From contig NZ_QYAB01000001.1 in the NCBI RefSeq assembly GCF_016758175.1, positions 211,593 to 275,592 of the forward strand: 64,000 nt of DNA, in the 5' to 3' direction. Every line of letters starts with the position of its first letter. Within the stretch, counting starts at the first letter, position 1. The notes under the pieces are model-generated. The model had not been told where the DNA came from, did no database searches, and worked only from the letters and a program-made list of their open reading frames with translations. The stretch comes from Leucobacter zeae. Its GTDB lineage: Bacteria; Actinomycetota; Actinomycetes; Actinomycetales; Microbacteriaceae. This document shows, one piece after another, positions 16,593 through 25,269 of the stretch. The translations under genes and the position numbers were made by a program.

Positions 16593-18227
16593 GTGCCGCA
16601 GCCGACCGCCGACATCATCGTAGAGGGTGCACGAGTGCGCACCCTCGCGCCGGGCGATCCCGCGGCGCGGGGATCCATCGCGATCGCGGGCGGGCGGGTG
16701 CTCGGCGTCGGGGAACCCGCCGAGATCGCCGAGGCGTTCCGCGGCCCGCGCACCCGCGTGGACGATGCGCGGGGCTCCACGGTGACGCCCGGGCTCATCG
16801 ACGCCCATCTCCACCCCATCCAGGGCGTCGAACTCTGCCAGGGCGTCGACCTCGGCGGGGTCTCCGACCTGCGCGGACTGGCGGAGGCGCTCCGGGGCGA
16901 GGCCGCGCGCGTCCGGAGGGCGGGACCGGGCGGCTGGGTGCGCGGCTGGAACCTCGACTACGCGGTGTTCGGCGGCAGGCGCCTCGCGTCCGGTCTGATC
17001 GACGAGGCCGTCGGAGAGGTGCCCGCGCTGCTCTTCTGCTTCGACTTCCACACGGCGCTCGCGAGCTCCGAGGCGCTGAGGCTCGCGGGGATCACGGGCG
17101 CGCGAGACTTCGACGACGCCTCCGAGATCGTCGTCGATGCGTCGGGGCGCCCGACCGGCGAGCTGCGCGAGGAGAGCTCGTACCAGCCCGTCGTGGCGGC
17201 GGCGCCGCAGCCCACGCGCGCCGAGACGCTCGCCTCCGCCCGCGCCACCTTCGCGCGCATGCGCCGTTCGGGGCTCACCGGCGGCACGATCATGGACGGG
17301 AACTCCGGCACGCTCGATCTGCTCGAGGCGCTCGCCGACTCGGGCGACGGTCTGCCCGTGCGCATCGTGAGCGCCATGGACGTGCGGCCGACGCACACCG
17401 CCGAGGAGCGCGCCGCCATTCGCGCCCAGCGCGACCGTCGCGGGCGCCGCTGGCGCGGAGGAGTGATCAAGCTCTACGCCGACGGCGTCATCGACACCGG
17501 CGCCGGTTGGCTCTACGAGGCCGACGCCGACGGCGACGGCCTGACGGGGTTCTGGCCGGATCAGGCGGATTTCGCGGCCGCCGTCCGCGAGTTCACCGAG
17601 GCCGGGTTCCAGATCGCGACCCACGCGATCGGCGACCGCGCCGTGGGGGAGACGATCACGGCGTACGCCTCGGTCGGGTGCCGTGCGCTCGGACGGGCCG
17701 TGCACCGCATCGAGCACCTCGAGACGCTCGACCCGCGCGACGTCGCGCGGCTCGCCGCGACGGGCATCACCGCATCGATGCAGCTCCCGCACCTGCAGTG
17801 GCGCATTCCCGACGGCAGCGACGAATGGGCCAGACGGCTCGGTCCGCAGCGCGCGGCGCGCGGCTGGAACGCGGCATCGGTGCTGCGGGCGGGCGGCGCG
17901 CTCGCGCTCGGCTCCGACTGGCCGATCGCCGACCTCGACGCGCGCGTCGGGCTCGCCTGGTCGGTGCTGCGCCGTCGGCCGGGCGACCGGGGCGGCTTCG
18001 TCTACGAGCCGGAGGAGCGTCTCACCGCTGCGCAGGCCCTCCACGGCTACACGCGCGGGGCGGCCCTGGCCCAGGGCGACGACGACCTCGGCGTGATCCG
18101 CCCGGGGGCGATCGCCGATCTCGCGGTCTGGGCCGACGATCCGCTCGGCGTTGACGCCGACGACCTCCCGGACCTCCCCGTGCTCGCGACCTACGTCGAC
18201 GGGCAGCGCGAAGACCACGCCGACTGA
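16593..18227 (+). CDS. Amidohydrolase family protein (YtcJ-like)
   Basis: Metal-dependent hydrolase of the amidohydrolase 3 group, 544 residues. Visible motifs are DAHLHP near residue 70 (HxH metal ligands), KLYADG near 292, THAIGDRAV near 345, HRIEHLE near 370 and LGSDWPI near 440 (final Asp). GTG 16593 is preceded by GGGGGA. The substrate is unknown; relatives act on N-substituted formamides and similar amides. It is divergent from the TetR gene and followed by an NhaC-type transporter with an own Shine-Dalgarno. Confidence 0.85.
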   Translation: MPQPTADIIVEGARVRTLAPGDPAARGSIAIAGGRVLGVGEPAEIAEAFRGPRTRVDDARGSTVTPGLIDAHLHPIQGVELCQGVDLGGVSDLRGLAEALRGEAARVRRAGPGGWVRGWNLDYAVFGGRRLASGLIDEAVGEVPALLFCFDFHTALASSEALRLAGITGARDFDDASEIVVDASGRPTGELREESSYQPVVAAAPQPTRAETLASARATFARMRRSGLTGGTIMDGNSGTLDLLEALADSGDGLPVRIVSAMDVRPTHTAEERAAIRAQRDRRGRRWRGGVIKLYADGVIDTGAGWLYEADADGDGLTGFWPDQADFAAAVREFTEAGFQIATHAIGDRAVGETITAYASVGCRALGRAVHRIEHLETLDPRDVARLAATGITASMQLPHLQWRIPDGSDEWARRLGPQRAARGWNAASVLRAGGALALGSDWPIADLDARVGLAWSVLRRRPGDRGGFVYEPEERLTAAQALHGYTRGAALAQGDDDLGVIRPGAIADLAVWADDPLGVDADDLPDLPVLATYVDGQREDHAD

Positions 18228-18306
18228 CGGCGGCATCGGAGCATCACCCTCCCGGCGCTTGCGCCCTCCCCTCGCGGCAGAGATGCCCGACCCGAGAAGG
18301 ACTCGA

Positions 18307-19686
18307 ATGGAAATCCAGAACACCGCACTGGCCCTGCTGCCGGTCATCACCGTCCTCACCGTCTCCGTGCTCACCAAGCGCGCGCTGCTCGGTCTCCTCG
18401 CAGGCACCGTCGTCGGCGCGATCCTGCTCGGCGGGTGGGGCTTCTTCGACACGATGGTCGCCACGTTCGGCGCCTCGCTGTCGAACGAGACCGTCCACTG
18501 GCTCGCCATGGTCGTCGTGCTCTTCGGCATCCTGATCGCGTACTTCAACGCCTCGGGCGCCGTCACCGACTTCGCGCGCTGGACCGAGCGCTTCGTGAAC
18601 TCCCGCCGCAAGTCACTGCTGCTCACCTGGTTGCTCACGGTCGCGCTCTTCATCGACGACTACCTCAACGCGCTCACGGTCGGCACCTCCATGAAGCGCG
18701 TCACCGACCGGTACCGCGTGCCGCGCACGCTCGTCGGGTCGATCGTGAAGCTGACCTCGGCCCCCATCGCCGTGATCATCCCCTTCTCGACCTGGGCAGT
18801 GTTCTTCGCCGCGCTGCTGGAGCAGGAGGGCGTGACCGCCAACGGCTCGGGCTTCGGCGCCTACCTGCAGGGGCTGCCGTTCGTGTTCTTCGGGTGGTTC
18901 GCGCTGGCGACCGGCCTTCTGCTGGCGCTCGGCGCGATCCCGCTCGTCGGGCCGCTGCGCCGCGAGCAGGCGCGCGCCGAGCGCACCGGGGACCCGCTCC
19001 CGGAGGGGCTGACCGAGGAGGAGCGCGCCTTCGAGCTCTCCGAGGGCGAGGGCTCCGGCGGGCGTCCGCTGCCGTTCAACTTCCTCATCCCCATCGTGAC
19101 CCTCGTCGCCGTCACGATCTGCACGGAGGTCGACATCGTGAAGGGGGCCGCGGCGGCCGTCGTCGTGGCGATCGTCCTCTACGTCGCGCAGCGGCGCATG
19201 ACCCTGCGCGCCGTCCTCGACAGCGCTTTCGAGGGCATCATGAGCATGGGCTACGTCATGATCCTGTTCGTGCTGGCCTTCATGGTGCAGCAGATCAACA
19301 TGGACCTGCAGCTCGCCGAGTGGGTGATCGGCGCGACCGAGCCCGTCATGCACGGCGCGCTGCTGCCGGCCATCGTGTTCCTCGTCTGCGGCGTCTACGC
19401 CTACGCGACCGGGGCGTTCTGGGACCTCGCAGCGGTCATCACGCCCGTCGTGCTGCCGCTCGCGATCGCGGTCGGGGTGGATCCGGTGCTCGCGGGCACC
19501 GCGGTCTTCTCGGGCGCTGCGCTCGGCTCGACGACGTGCCTGTACGGCGACGGCATCATCCTCGCCTCGAAGTCCGTGGGCGTGAAGCCGCTCAGCCTCA
19601 TGCTCTCGATCCTGCCCTACGCGGCCGCGGCCGGAGTGCTCACGCTCATCGCCTACCTCATCGCCGGCTTCGCGCTCGTCGGCTGA
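18307..19686 (+). CDS. Na+/H+ antiporter NhaC family protein
   Basis: Integral membrane protein of 459 residues with about 11-12 helices and a charged cytosolic loop (about 225-260). It matches NhaC-type antiporters, which also include organic-acid exchangers such as malate/lactate MleN. The ATG at 18307 has AAGGA upstream; the open frame before it is a shadow of the amidohydrolase end. Its place behind an amidohydrolase suggests that it carries the pathway substrate or product rather than serving general pH control (inference). Confidence 0.85.
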   Translation: MEIQNTALALLPVITVLTVSVLTKRALLGLLAGTVVGAILLGGWGFFDTMVATFGASLSNETVHWLAMVVVLFGILIAYFNASGAVTDFARWTERFVNSRRKSLLLTWLLTVALFIDDYLNALTVGTSMKRVTDRYRVPRTLVGSIVKLTSAPIAVIIPFSTWAVFFAALLEQEGVTANGSGFGAYLQGLPFVFFGWFALATGLLLALGAIPLVGPLRREQARAERTGDPLPEGLTEEERAFELSEGEGSGGRPLPFNFLIPIVTLVAVTICTEVDIVKGAAAAVVVAIVLYVAQRRMTLRAVLDSAFEGIMSMGYVMILFVLAFMVQQINMDLQLAEWVIGATEPVMHGALLPAIVFLVCGVYAYATGAFWDLAAVITPVVLPLAIAVGVDPVLAGTAVFSGAALGSTTCLYGDGIILASKSVGVKPLSLMLSILPYAAAAGVLTLIAYLIAGFALVG

Positions 19687-19707
19687 GCGCGTGTGCCGCG
19701 GCGGTGC

Positions 19708-20592
19708 TCACCCGAGCGCCGCCGCGGCCTCCTCCGCGACGATCGCCGAGAGCCGGTCGAGCGCGGGGGAGCGGAGGTTCCAGCGCTGCCAGTACAGGGG
19801 GAGCTCGAGCGGTGCGCCGGGATCGAGCTCGACGAGGGACCCCGCCGCGATCCCCGCGGCGCACTGCAGCTCGGGCACCATGCCCCACCCCATGCCGAGC
19901 TCGATGGCCCGGGCGAACTCCGCCGACGACGGGATGAAATGCCGGGGCGGCTGGATCCCGGCGCGCGAGATGCGCCGGAGGAAGCGCTGCTGGAAGATGT
20001 CGTGCCGGTCGAACTCCACGAGCGGTGCGCGCTCGACGGCGGCGCGCGTCAGGCCGTCGGGGAAGTGCTCCGCGACGAAGGAGGGACTCGCGACGGCACG
20101 GTAGCGGTCGGTGCCGAGACGCGTCGAGGTGCAGCCGGGCACCGCCTCCCGGGTCGCCGTGAGCGCCGCCATGACCTCGCCGCTGCGCAAGCGGTCGGTC
20201 GAGACCGTCTCGTCGGCGCGCAGCACTTCGAAGCGGGCGCCCGTCTCGCGCGCTGCGCGGGCGATCGCCGGAACGAACCAGGTCGCGAGCGTGTCGGCGT
20301 TCACCACGATGGGGATCAGCGCGCCGCCGGCCGGGCCCCGCTCCAGCTCCTCGGCGACGTCGTCGACGATCCGCTCGATCTGCCTGGCGGCGCGGAGCAC
20401 GCTCTCGCCCGCCGTCGTCGCGGAGACGGGCCGCGTGCGCCGCAGCAGCACGGACCCCGTGCGCTGCTCCATCGCCTTGACGCGCTGGCTGACGGCCGAC
20501 GGCGTCACGTGGAGCCGCCGCGCGGCGCCCTCGAAGCTCCCCTCCTCGACGATGATCGCGAAGGTGCGCAGATGCTCCACGGGCAGGTCCAT
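19708..20592 (-). CDS. lysG: LysR family regulator, ArgP/LysG-like
   Basis: The 294-residue protein starts with the LysR winged helix (HLRTFAIIVEEGSFEGAARRLHVTPSAVSQRVKAME), including the conserved SAVSQ recognition segment, followed by an effector domain. Divergence from lysE is the classical arrangement of LysG/LysE, in which basic amino acids activate the exporter. The ATG at 20592 has TACGCT 6 nt upstream, so the transcript is probably leaderless. Its stop lies 21 bp from the convergent NhaC gene. Confidence 0.9.
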   Translation of the reverse strand: MDLPVEHLRTFAIIVEEGSFEGAARRLHVTPSAVSQRVKAMEQRTGSVLLRRTRPVSATTAGESVLRAARQIERIVDDVAEELERGPAGGALIPIVVNADTLATWFVPAIARAARETGARFEVLRADETVSTDRLRSGEVMAALTATREAVPGCTSTRLGTDRYRAVASPSFVAEHFPDGLTRAAVERAPLVEFDRHDIFQQRFLRRISRAGIQPPRHFIPSSAEFARAIELGMGWGMVPELQCAAGIAAGSLVELDPGAPLELPLYWQRWNLRSPALDRLSAIVAEEAAAALG

Positions 20593-20598
20593 GCCAGC

Positions 20599-20604
20599 AG
20601 CGTA
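20599..20604 (-). promoter_or_regulatory. -10 element of the leaderless lysG promoter
   Basis: Minus-strand TACGCT, 6 nt before the ATG at 20592. Confidence 0.5.
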
Positions 20605-20616
20605 GCGCCGAAGAGA

Positions 20617-20631
20617 TGAAGAAGAACTTCA
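20617..20631. promoter_or_regulatory. LysR-type operator (T-N11-A) between lysG and lysE
   Basis: TGAAGAAGAACTTCA is a perfect inverted repeat with the T-N11-A core expected for LysR proteins, 25 bp before lysG and 68 bp before lysE. It is placed to repress lysG and to serve as the recognition site for lysE activation. Confidence 0.7.
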
Positions 20632-20685
20632 GCTGCATGAATATCTTGAGGCACGCTGAAGTGGCGCGGGGCCGTGACCGGGCTC

Positions 20686-20691
20686 TAGCGT
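20686..20691 (+). promoter_or_regulatory. -10 element of the leaderless lysE promoter
   Basis: TAGCGT lies 7 nt before the GTG at 20699. No Shine-Dalgarno sequence is present. Confidence 0.5.
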
Positions 20692-20698
20692 CGATCCC

Positions 20699-21307
20699 GT
20701 GATCCTTCCTCTCCTCATCGGTGCCGGCAGCGGCCTCTCCCTGATCGTCGCGATCGGCGCGCAGAACGCGTTCGTGCTGCGCCAGGGCATCCGCCGCGAG
20801 CACGTGCTCCCGGTCGTGCTCATCTGCGGGCTCACCGACGCCGTGCTCGAGCTCCTGGGGGTCGCGGGCATCGGCTTCGTCGTGGAGCGCGCACCCGTCG
20901 TGCTCGAGATCGTGCGCTGGGGCGGCGTCGTGTTCCTGCTGTGGTACGCCTGGACCGCAGCGCGGCGCGCCCTGCGCCCCGAGGTGCTCGTCGCGGGGGA
21001 CGGGGAGGGCGGCTCGCTGAAGCGCACGGTGCTCGCCTGCCTCGCGATCACCTACCTCAACCCGCACGTCTACCTCGACACGATGGTGCTCATGGGCTCG
21101 ATCGGCAACGCCCAGGGCGATCCGGGGAAGTGGTGGTTCGTGCTCGGCGGCGCGCTCGCGAGCATCGCGTGGTTCTTCCTGCTCGGCTACGGGGCACGGG
21201 CGCTGACGCGCTTCTTCGCGACGCCGCGCTCGTGGCGGATCCTCGACGGCATCGTCGCGGTCACCATGGTCGTGATCGCCGCCCGCCTGGTCTTCGGCGG
21301 CGTGTAG
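20699..21307 (+). CDS. lysE: LysE/ArgO family amino acid exporter
   Basis: Exports lysine and/or arginine. The 202-residue protein has about six membrane helices and the family signature at the start (GSGLSLIVAIGAQNAFVLRQGIRREHV), plus AITYLNPHVYLDTMVLMGSIG in the second half. Start is GTG 20699; the transcript is probably leaderless. The divergent LysR gene and the operator between them support control by cytosolic basic amino acid. Confidence 0.95.
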   Translation: MILPLLIGAGSGLSLIVAIGAQNAFVLRQGIRREHVLPVVLICGLTDAVLELLGVAGIGFVVERAPVVLEIVRWGGVVFLLWYAWTAARRALRPEVLVAGDGEGGSLKRTVLACLAITYLNPHVYLDTMVLMGSIGNAQGDPGKWWFVLGGALASIAWFFLLGYGARALTRFFATPRSWRILDGIVAVTMVVIAARLVFGGV

Positions 21308-21359
21308 GCGGGCCCGTCGCCGCGACGGGCCAGCGCCCGGTCTCCGCATCCGTGCGAAT

Positions 21360-21412
21360 GCGAGTGAGTCCGTGCGGGTCGCGGGCGCCCGTGCCCGCGC
21401 CAACTCACTCGC
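21360..21412. terminator. Convergent terminator with nested stems
   Basis: GCGAGTGAGT (21360-21369) pairs with ACTCACTCGC (21403-21412); inside it CGCGGGC (21380-21386) pairs with GCCCGCG (21393-21399). It lies between convergent lysE and the response regulator and overlaps the last 8 bp of the latter. Confidence 0.65.
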
Positions 21413-22181
21413 GAGCGAGTCCGCCCGACCCGGCCGCGGGGGGCGGCACGAGCCGGTACAGCACCTCGGGCCGCCCGCGCCGCCCGTACCGGTGCGCGAG
21501 GTCGAGCGATCCCGCCTCCTCGAGGTAGTCGAGGTAGCGGCGAGCCGTGGCGCGCGAGATGTCGCAGCGCTCGGCGACTTCCACGGCGGAGAGCGGGGCG
21601 ACCGGATCGAGCACCTCGAGCACGCGCGCCAGGGTGACCTCGGCGAGCCCCTTCGGCAGTCGGCCGGGCCCGGGCTCGGTCGCTGCCGCGCCTCGGCCGC
21701 GCGGCGCGGCGGCGGGGATCCCGATGCTGCCCGTCGCGAGCAGGCGGTCGATCTCTCCCTGCCCCAGCGGCCGGTCGCGCTCCGCGGACTCGCGGGCCCG
21801 CCGCTCCGCGCGATAGACGCCGAGGCGGTCGTGCAGCGCGTCCCGCGTGAACGGCTTCACGAGGTATCCCACCACGCGCGCCGCGAGCGCCTGCCGCACC
21901 GTGACCTGATCCCGCGAGGAGCTGATGACGAGCACGTCGGGGGACGCCGCGCCGAGCGTGCGCAGGCGGTTCAGCACCTCGACGCCGCTGATGTCGGGCA
22001 GGCGCATGTCGAGCAGGATCAGGTCCGCCTCGCCGTGCATGCCGTGCTCGACCGCGGCGCGACCCGTGCCGACCGTCGCGACGAGCGCGAAGCCCGGCAT
22101 CGCCGACACGAAGCGCCCGTGCAGCGCCCTGGCGCCGGGATCGTCGTCCACGACGAGCACCCTGATGGGGTCGCCGGTCAT
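21405..22181 (-). CDS. Response regulator, CitB/DcuR-like
   Basis: The 258-residue protein has a receiver domain at residues 6-125 with acidic pocket VVDDD, phospho-acceptor LILLDMRLPD and Lys in YLVKPF. A linker and a C-terminal winged-helix domain (about 190-240, VAERCDISRATARRYLDYLEE) follow, as in regulators of citrate or C4-dicarboxylate uptake. Its ATG overlaps the kinase stop (the start at 22181 lies inside the kinase end at 22178). It probably controls the divergent tctCBA genes. Confidence 0.9.
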   Translation of the reverse strand: MTGDPIRVLVVDDDPGARALHGRFVSAMPGFALVATVGTGRAAVEHGMHGEADLILLDMRLPDISGVEVLNRLRTLGAASPDVLVISSSRDQVTVRQALAARVVGYLVKPFTRDALHDRLGVYRAERRARESAERDRPLGQGEIDRLLATGSIGIPAAAPRGRGAAATEPGPGRLPKGLAEVTLARVLEVLDPVAPLSAVEVAERCDISRATARRYLDYLEEAGSLDLAHRYGRRGRPEVLYRLVPPPAAGSGGLARE

Positions 22182-23455
22182 CGCAGCGCCTCCATCTCGA
22201 AGCGGAAGCGGGCGCCGCCGAGCCGAGACCGCCCCACCTCGACCGCGCCGCCCCGGCTGCCGACGGTGCGGCGCACGAGGTCGAGGCCGATCCCGCGCCC
22301 CGCACCCGTGGGGTCGGGCTTCGAGGAGTAGCCTCGGGCGAAGACGCGCTCGGCGGCCGCGGCATCGATCCCGGGGCCGTCGTCGTCGACCGAGCCGATG
22401 AACCGCCCGTCCCGCTCGTGCAGCGCGCACTCCACGCGCGACGCGCCAGCCTCGCCGGCATTGCGGCACAGGTTGGCCAGCACGAGCGTGACCTCGGCGT
22501 CGACCTCCGATGAGACGTCGACCGACGCCTCGAGCACCGCGCCGAGCGCTGCGAGCTCGGCCCGCAGCGCCTCGAGGGTCGCGCGCAGCAGCGGCCGGCC
22601 CGCGAGCGCCTCGTCCTCCGCCCCGGTGAGCACCGGGGCGATCTCCCCGATGTAGCCGAGCGCCTCGGCGGTGTCCCCGTGCGAGACCAGGCCGTGGATC
22701 ACGTGCAGCCGCGTGTGGAACTCGTGCGACTGCTCCCGCAGCGCCGTCGCCGTGCGCGTCAGCTGGTCGACCTCCCGCGCGGCCTCGTCGAGACGCCGGA
22801 AGCGCCGCTCGATCGCCGCTGCGATGAACGAGCTGGCGAGCGTTCCCGCCACGAGCGCGCCCACGACCCACGGCAGCAGGCGGCCCAGAGCCTCGTCGAA
22901 CTCGGCCGCGATCCGCGTCTCGAGGATGCCGACCGAGACGACCCCGATCACGTCGCCGGCGCCCGACCGGACCGGCACCTTCGCGCGGAGGGTCGGCCCG
23001 AGCGTCCCCGCCTCCGTGCCGACGTAGGTCTCGCCCGCGAGCACGCCTGCGTGGTCGGTCGAGACCCGTCCGCCGCGCTTCTCGGGGTCGGGGTGCGTGG
23101 CCCGAAGCCCGCGGTCGTCCGCGATCACCACGTAGTCGACGCCTGCGGCGCGGCTCACCACGTCTGCGAGCGGCTGCAGGTCGTGCGCCGCGGCCGCGAG
23201 GATCGCGTCGCGCTCGGCCGCCGTCAGCGCGTCGTGCGGCCGGGCGTCGGGGCCCGCGAGCGCCGAGCGCACCTGATCGAGCTCGGCGAGGCTCGTCGCG
23301 ACGTCGCTCACCCGCTCCGCCGTCGTCTCGCGGATGCCGCGCTCCTGCACACCGAGCGCGATGGCCGCGGTGATCCCCACGCACGCGAGTACGATGACGA
23401 CCGGCAGCAGCAGCACGCCGAGGCGTGCGGCCCGGGGTGCGATCCGCCTCGCCAT
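22178..23455 (-). CDS. Sensor histidine kinase, CitA/DcuS-like, without cytoplasmic PAS
   Basis: The 425-residue membrane kinase has TM1 at 12-35, an extracytoplasmic PAS-like sensor (about 36-193) with the family segment VDYVVIADDRGLRATHPDPEKRGG, TM2 at 194-216, a phospho-acceptor His244 in QSHEFHTRLHVIHGL, and a C-terminal HATPase domain (NLCRNAGEA N-box near 335, then DDGPGI). Typical CitA/DcuS proteins are about 540 residues because they carry a second, cytoplasmic PAS; here TM2 leads almost directly to the His helix. GGAGG precedes the ATG. Divergent from tctC. Confidence 0.9.
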   Translation of the reverse strand: MARRIAPRAARLGVLLLPVVIVLACVGITAAIALGVQERGIRETTAERVSDVATSLAELDQVRSALAGPDARPHDALTAAERDAILAAAAHDLQPLADVVSRAAGVDYVVIADDRGLRATHPDPEKRGGRVSTDHAGVLAGETYVGTEAGTLGPTLRAKVPVRSGAGDVIGVVSVGILETRIAAEFDEALGRLLPWVVGALVAGTLASSFIAAAIERRFRRLDEAAREVDQLTRTATALREQSHEFHTRLHVIHGLVSHGDTAEALGYIGEIAPVLTGAEDEALAGRPLLRATLEALRAELAALGAVLEASVDVSSEVDAEVTLVLANLCRNAGEAGASRVECALHERDGRFIGSVDDDGPGIDAAAAERVFARGYSSKPDPTGAGRGIGLDLVRRTVGSRGGAVEVGRSRLGGARFRFEMEALR

Positions 23456-23592
23456 CGACCACCTCCCGTACTCGGAGGGCGCCCGTGCGCATCTAAGAGC
23501 ACAAAGCCCGCGGTCGCCCCGTCGCGTTCGCAACGTTGACATCTTAGTAACCGAAAGCGCGGTGACGACGACGTCCGCGCGGAGGAGCGAAC
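23456..23592. promoter_or_regulatory. Divergent promoter region of the kinase and tctCBA
   Basis: This 137-bp region must hold the promoters of both transcripts. Two similar decamers, CATCTAAGAG (23490-23499) and CATCTTAGTA (23540-23549), lie 50 bp apart and may be response-regulator sites. A minus-strand TAAGAT (23541-23546) could be a -10 for the kinase operon. TTGACA at 23536 has no matching -10. Assignments are tentative. Confidence 0.35.
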
Positions 23593-24615
23593 ATGACCGA
23601 GCACCCGACGGAGGCGCAGCCGCCTCCCGCACGAACGGGGCGCCGCACCGCCCTGCGCATCATCGGAGGGGCGATCGCGGCGGCGTCGATCGGGATCGCG
23701 GCCTTCGGGTCCGTGAGCTCGGCGGCGGCCGGGCAGTCGATCAGCACCTCACTGACGCTCATCGCACCGGCAGCGCCCGGCGGCGGCTGGGACGGCGTCG
23801 CGCGCGAGATGCAGCAGGCGCAGCGCGCCAACGGCCTCGTCAACAATGTGCAGGTGGTGAACATGCCGGGTGCCGGCGGCACGATCGCCCTCGGCAACCT
23901 CTCGATGCTCGAGGGGCGCGCGAACAACGTGATGGTGGGCGGCACCGGGCTGCTCGCCGCGACGATCCAGTACGGATCGGCGGCGACGCTCGACGACGTC
24001 ACCCCGCTCGCGGTCGTCGTCGAGGAGTACGACGTGATCGTCGTCCCAGCCGATTCCCCGTACGAGACGCTCGGCGATCTCGTCGACGCCTGGAAGGCGG
24101 ACCCCAAGTCGATCCCATGGACGGGAGGCGGATCCTTCGACCAGCTCGTGGTGACCGACCTCGCGCTCGCCGCGGGGATCGAGCCGGTCGACACCACCTA
24201 CATCTCGTCGGACGGCGGCGGCGAGGCCGTGCAGGCGCTCCTCAACGGGACCGCCCAGGCGGCGACCGGCGGCTACCCCGACAACATCGACCAGATCGAG
24301 TCGGGGCGCCTGCGGGCGCTCGCGCTCGTCGCGGAGGAGCGGATCGACGGCGTCGACATCCCGACCGCACGCGAGCAGGGGTACGACATCACGCTCGCGA
24401 ACTGGCGCAACCTCTCGGCCCCTGCCGGCCTCACCGACGCCGAGGTCGACGAGCTCGAGGGACTCGTGCTCGACACCCTCGAGACACCGGAGTGGCGCAG
24501 CGCGATCGAGCGCTACCACTGGACGGAGCAGGTGATCACGGGCGACGAGCTCGACGCGTTCCTGGCGGAGGAGCACGCCCGGATCGAGGCGCTGTACGAG
24601 GAGATGGGGCTATGA
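23593..24615 (+). CDS. tctC: Tripartite tricarboxylate transporter substrate-binding protein TctC
   Basis: Extracytoplasmic receptor for citrate-like organic acids. The 340-residue protein has the Bug/TctC fold pattern: LTLIAPAAPGGGWDGVAREM near 52, NMPGAGGTIAL near 94, and the C-terminal ANWRNLSAPAGL. The N-terminal signal (GRRTALRIIGGAIAAASIGIAAFG) has an RR pair like a Tat signal but no lipobox Cys, which is unusual in a Gram-positive, where binding proteins are generally lipid-anchored; it might remain attached through the uncleaved helix. GGAGG precedes the ATG. First gene of tctCBA. Confidence 0.9.
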   Translation: MTEHPTEAQPPPARTGRRTALRIIGGAIAAASIGIAAFGSVSSAAAGQSISTSLTLIAPAAPGGGWDGVAREMQQAQRANGLVNNVQVVNMPGAGGTIALGNLSMLEGRANNVMVGGTGLLAATIQYGSAATLDDVTPLAVVVEEYDVIVVPADSPYETLGDLVDAWKADPKSIPWTGGGSFDQLVVTDLALAAGIEPVDTTYISSDGGGEAVQALLNGTAQAATGGYPDNIDQIESGRLRALALVAEERIDGVDIPTAREQGYDITLANWRNLSAPAGLTDAEVDELEGLVLDTLETPEWRSAIERYHWTEQVITGDELDAFLAEEHARIEALYEEMGL

Positions 24616-25268
24616 GGCAGTCGAACAACCCCACGGCGGCGTCGGCCGTCGTCGGCGAGGAGATCCTGCTGGAGGCGGGGCCGAGCCGGGGCTCGGCGCT
24701 GCGCGCCGGGCTCATCATGCCGGTCGTGCTGCTGGCATTCGCCGGCTACCTGCTGGTCGGCATCGTCACGATGCGCGTTCCCGAGGGTACCGCGTTCCCC
24801 GGGCCCGAGTTCTTCCCCGCGCTCATCGCGGGCGGCATGACGGTGTTCGCCGTGCTGCTCGCGCTCGCCGCGCTGCGCGAGTGGCGCGCCGCGGGGGCGG
24901 CTGCGGCTGCGCTCGAAGCCGGCCCGCTGACCGCCGACGAGATCCGGCTGATCAGGTCCGAGGGCGATGGCGATGGCGATGCGGCAGCGGACCCCGGATC
25001 CCCTGACCCGGGCAGGCGCGTCGGCGTCGACTGGCGTTCGCTCGCGTGGGTCGTCGGATCCTTCCTCGTCTTCGCGCTCACCCTCAAGTACCTCGGGTGG
25101 ATCATCGGCGCGGGGCTGCTCTTCTGGTGCATCGCGCGCGGCTTCGGCGCGAAGCGCCCGGTGTTCAGCCTGATCGTGGGTCTCACGATCAGCTCGCTCA
25201 CCTACATCGCATTCGATATGGCCCTCGGCATGTCCCTGCCGTCGGGCGTGCTGGGCTGGGGGTTCTGA
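24612..25268 (+). CDS. tctB: Tripartite tricarboxylate transporter small membrane subunit TctB
   Basis: Small four-helix membrane subunit of 218 residues. Helices are visible near 33-55, 70-88, 150-170 and 185-205, with an acidic, Gly/Asp-rich cytosolic loop between helices two and three. Its ATG overlaps the tctC stop (ATGA) and the tctA ATG follows 1 bp after its stop, so the three are translationally coupled. Confidence 0.85.
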   Translation: MRQSNNPTAASAVVGEEILLEAGPSRGSALRAGLIMPVVLLAFAGYLLVGIVTMRVPEGTAFPGPEFFPALIAGGMTVFAVLLALAALREWRAAGAAAAALEAGPLTADEIRLIRSEGDGDGDAAADPGSPDPGRRVGVDWRSLAWVVGSFLVFALTLKYLGWIIGAGLLFWCIARGFGAKRPVFSLIVGLTISSLTYIAFDMALGMSLPSGVLGWGF

Positions 25269-25269
25269 C

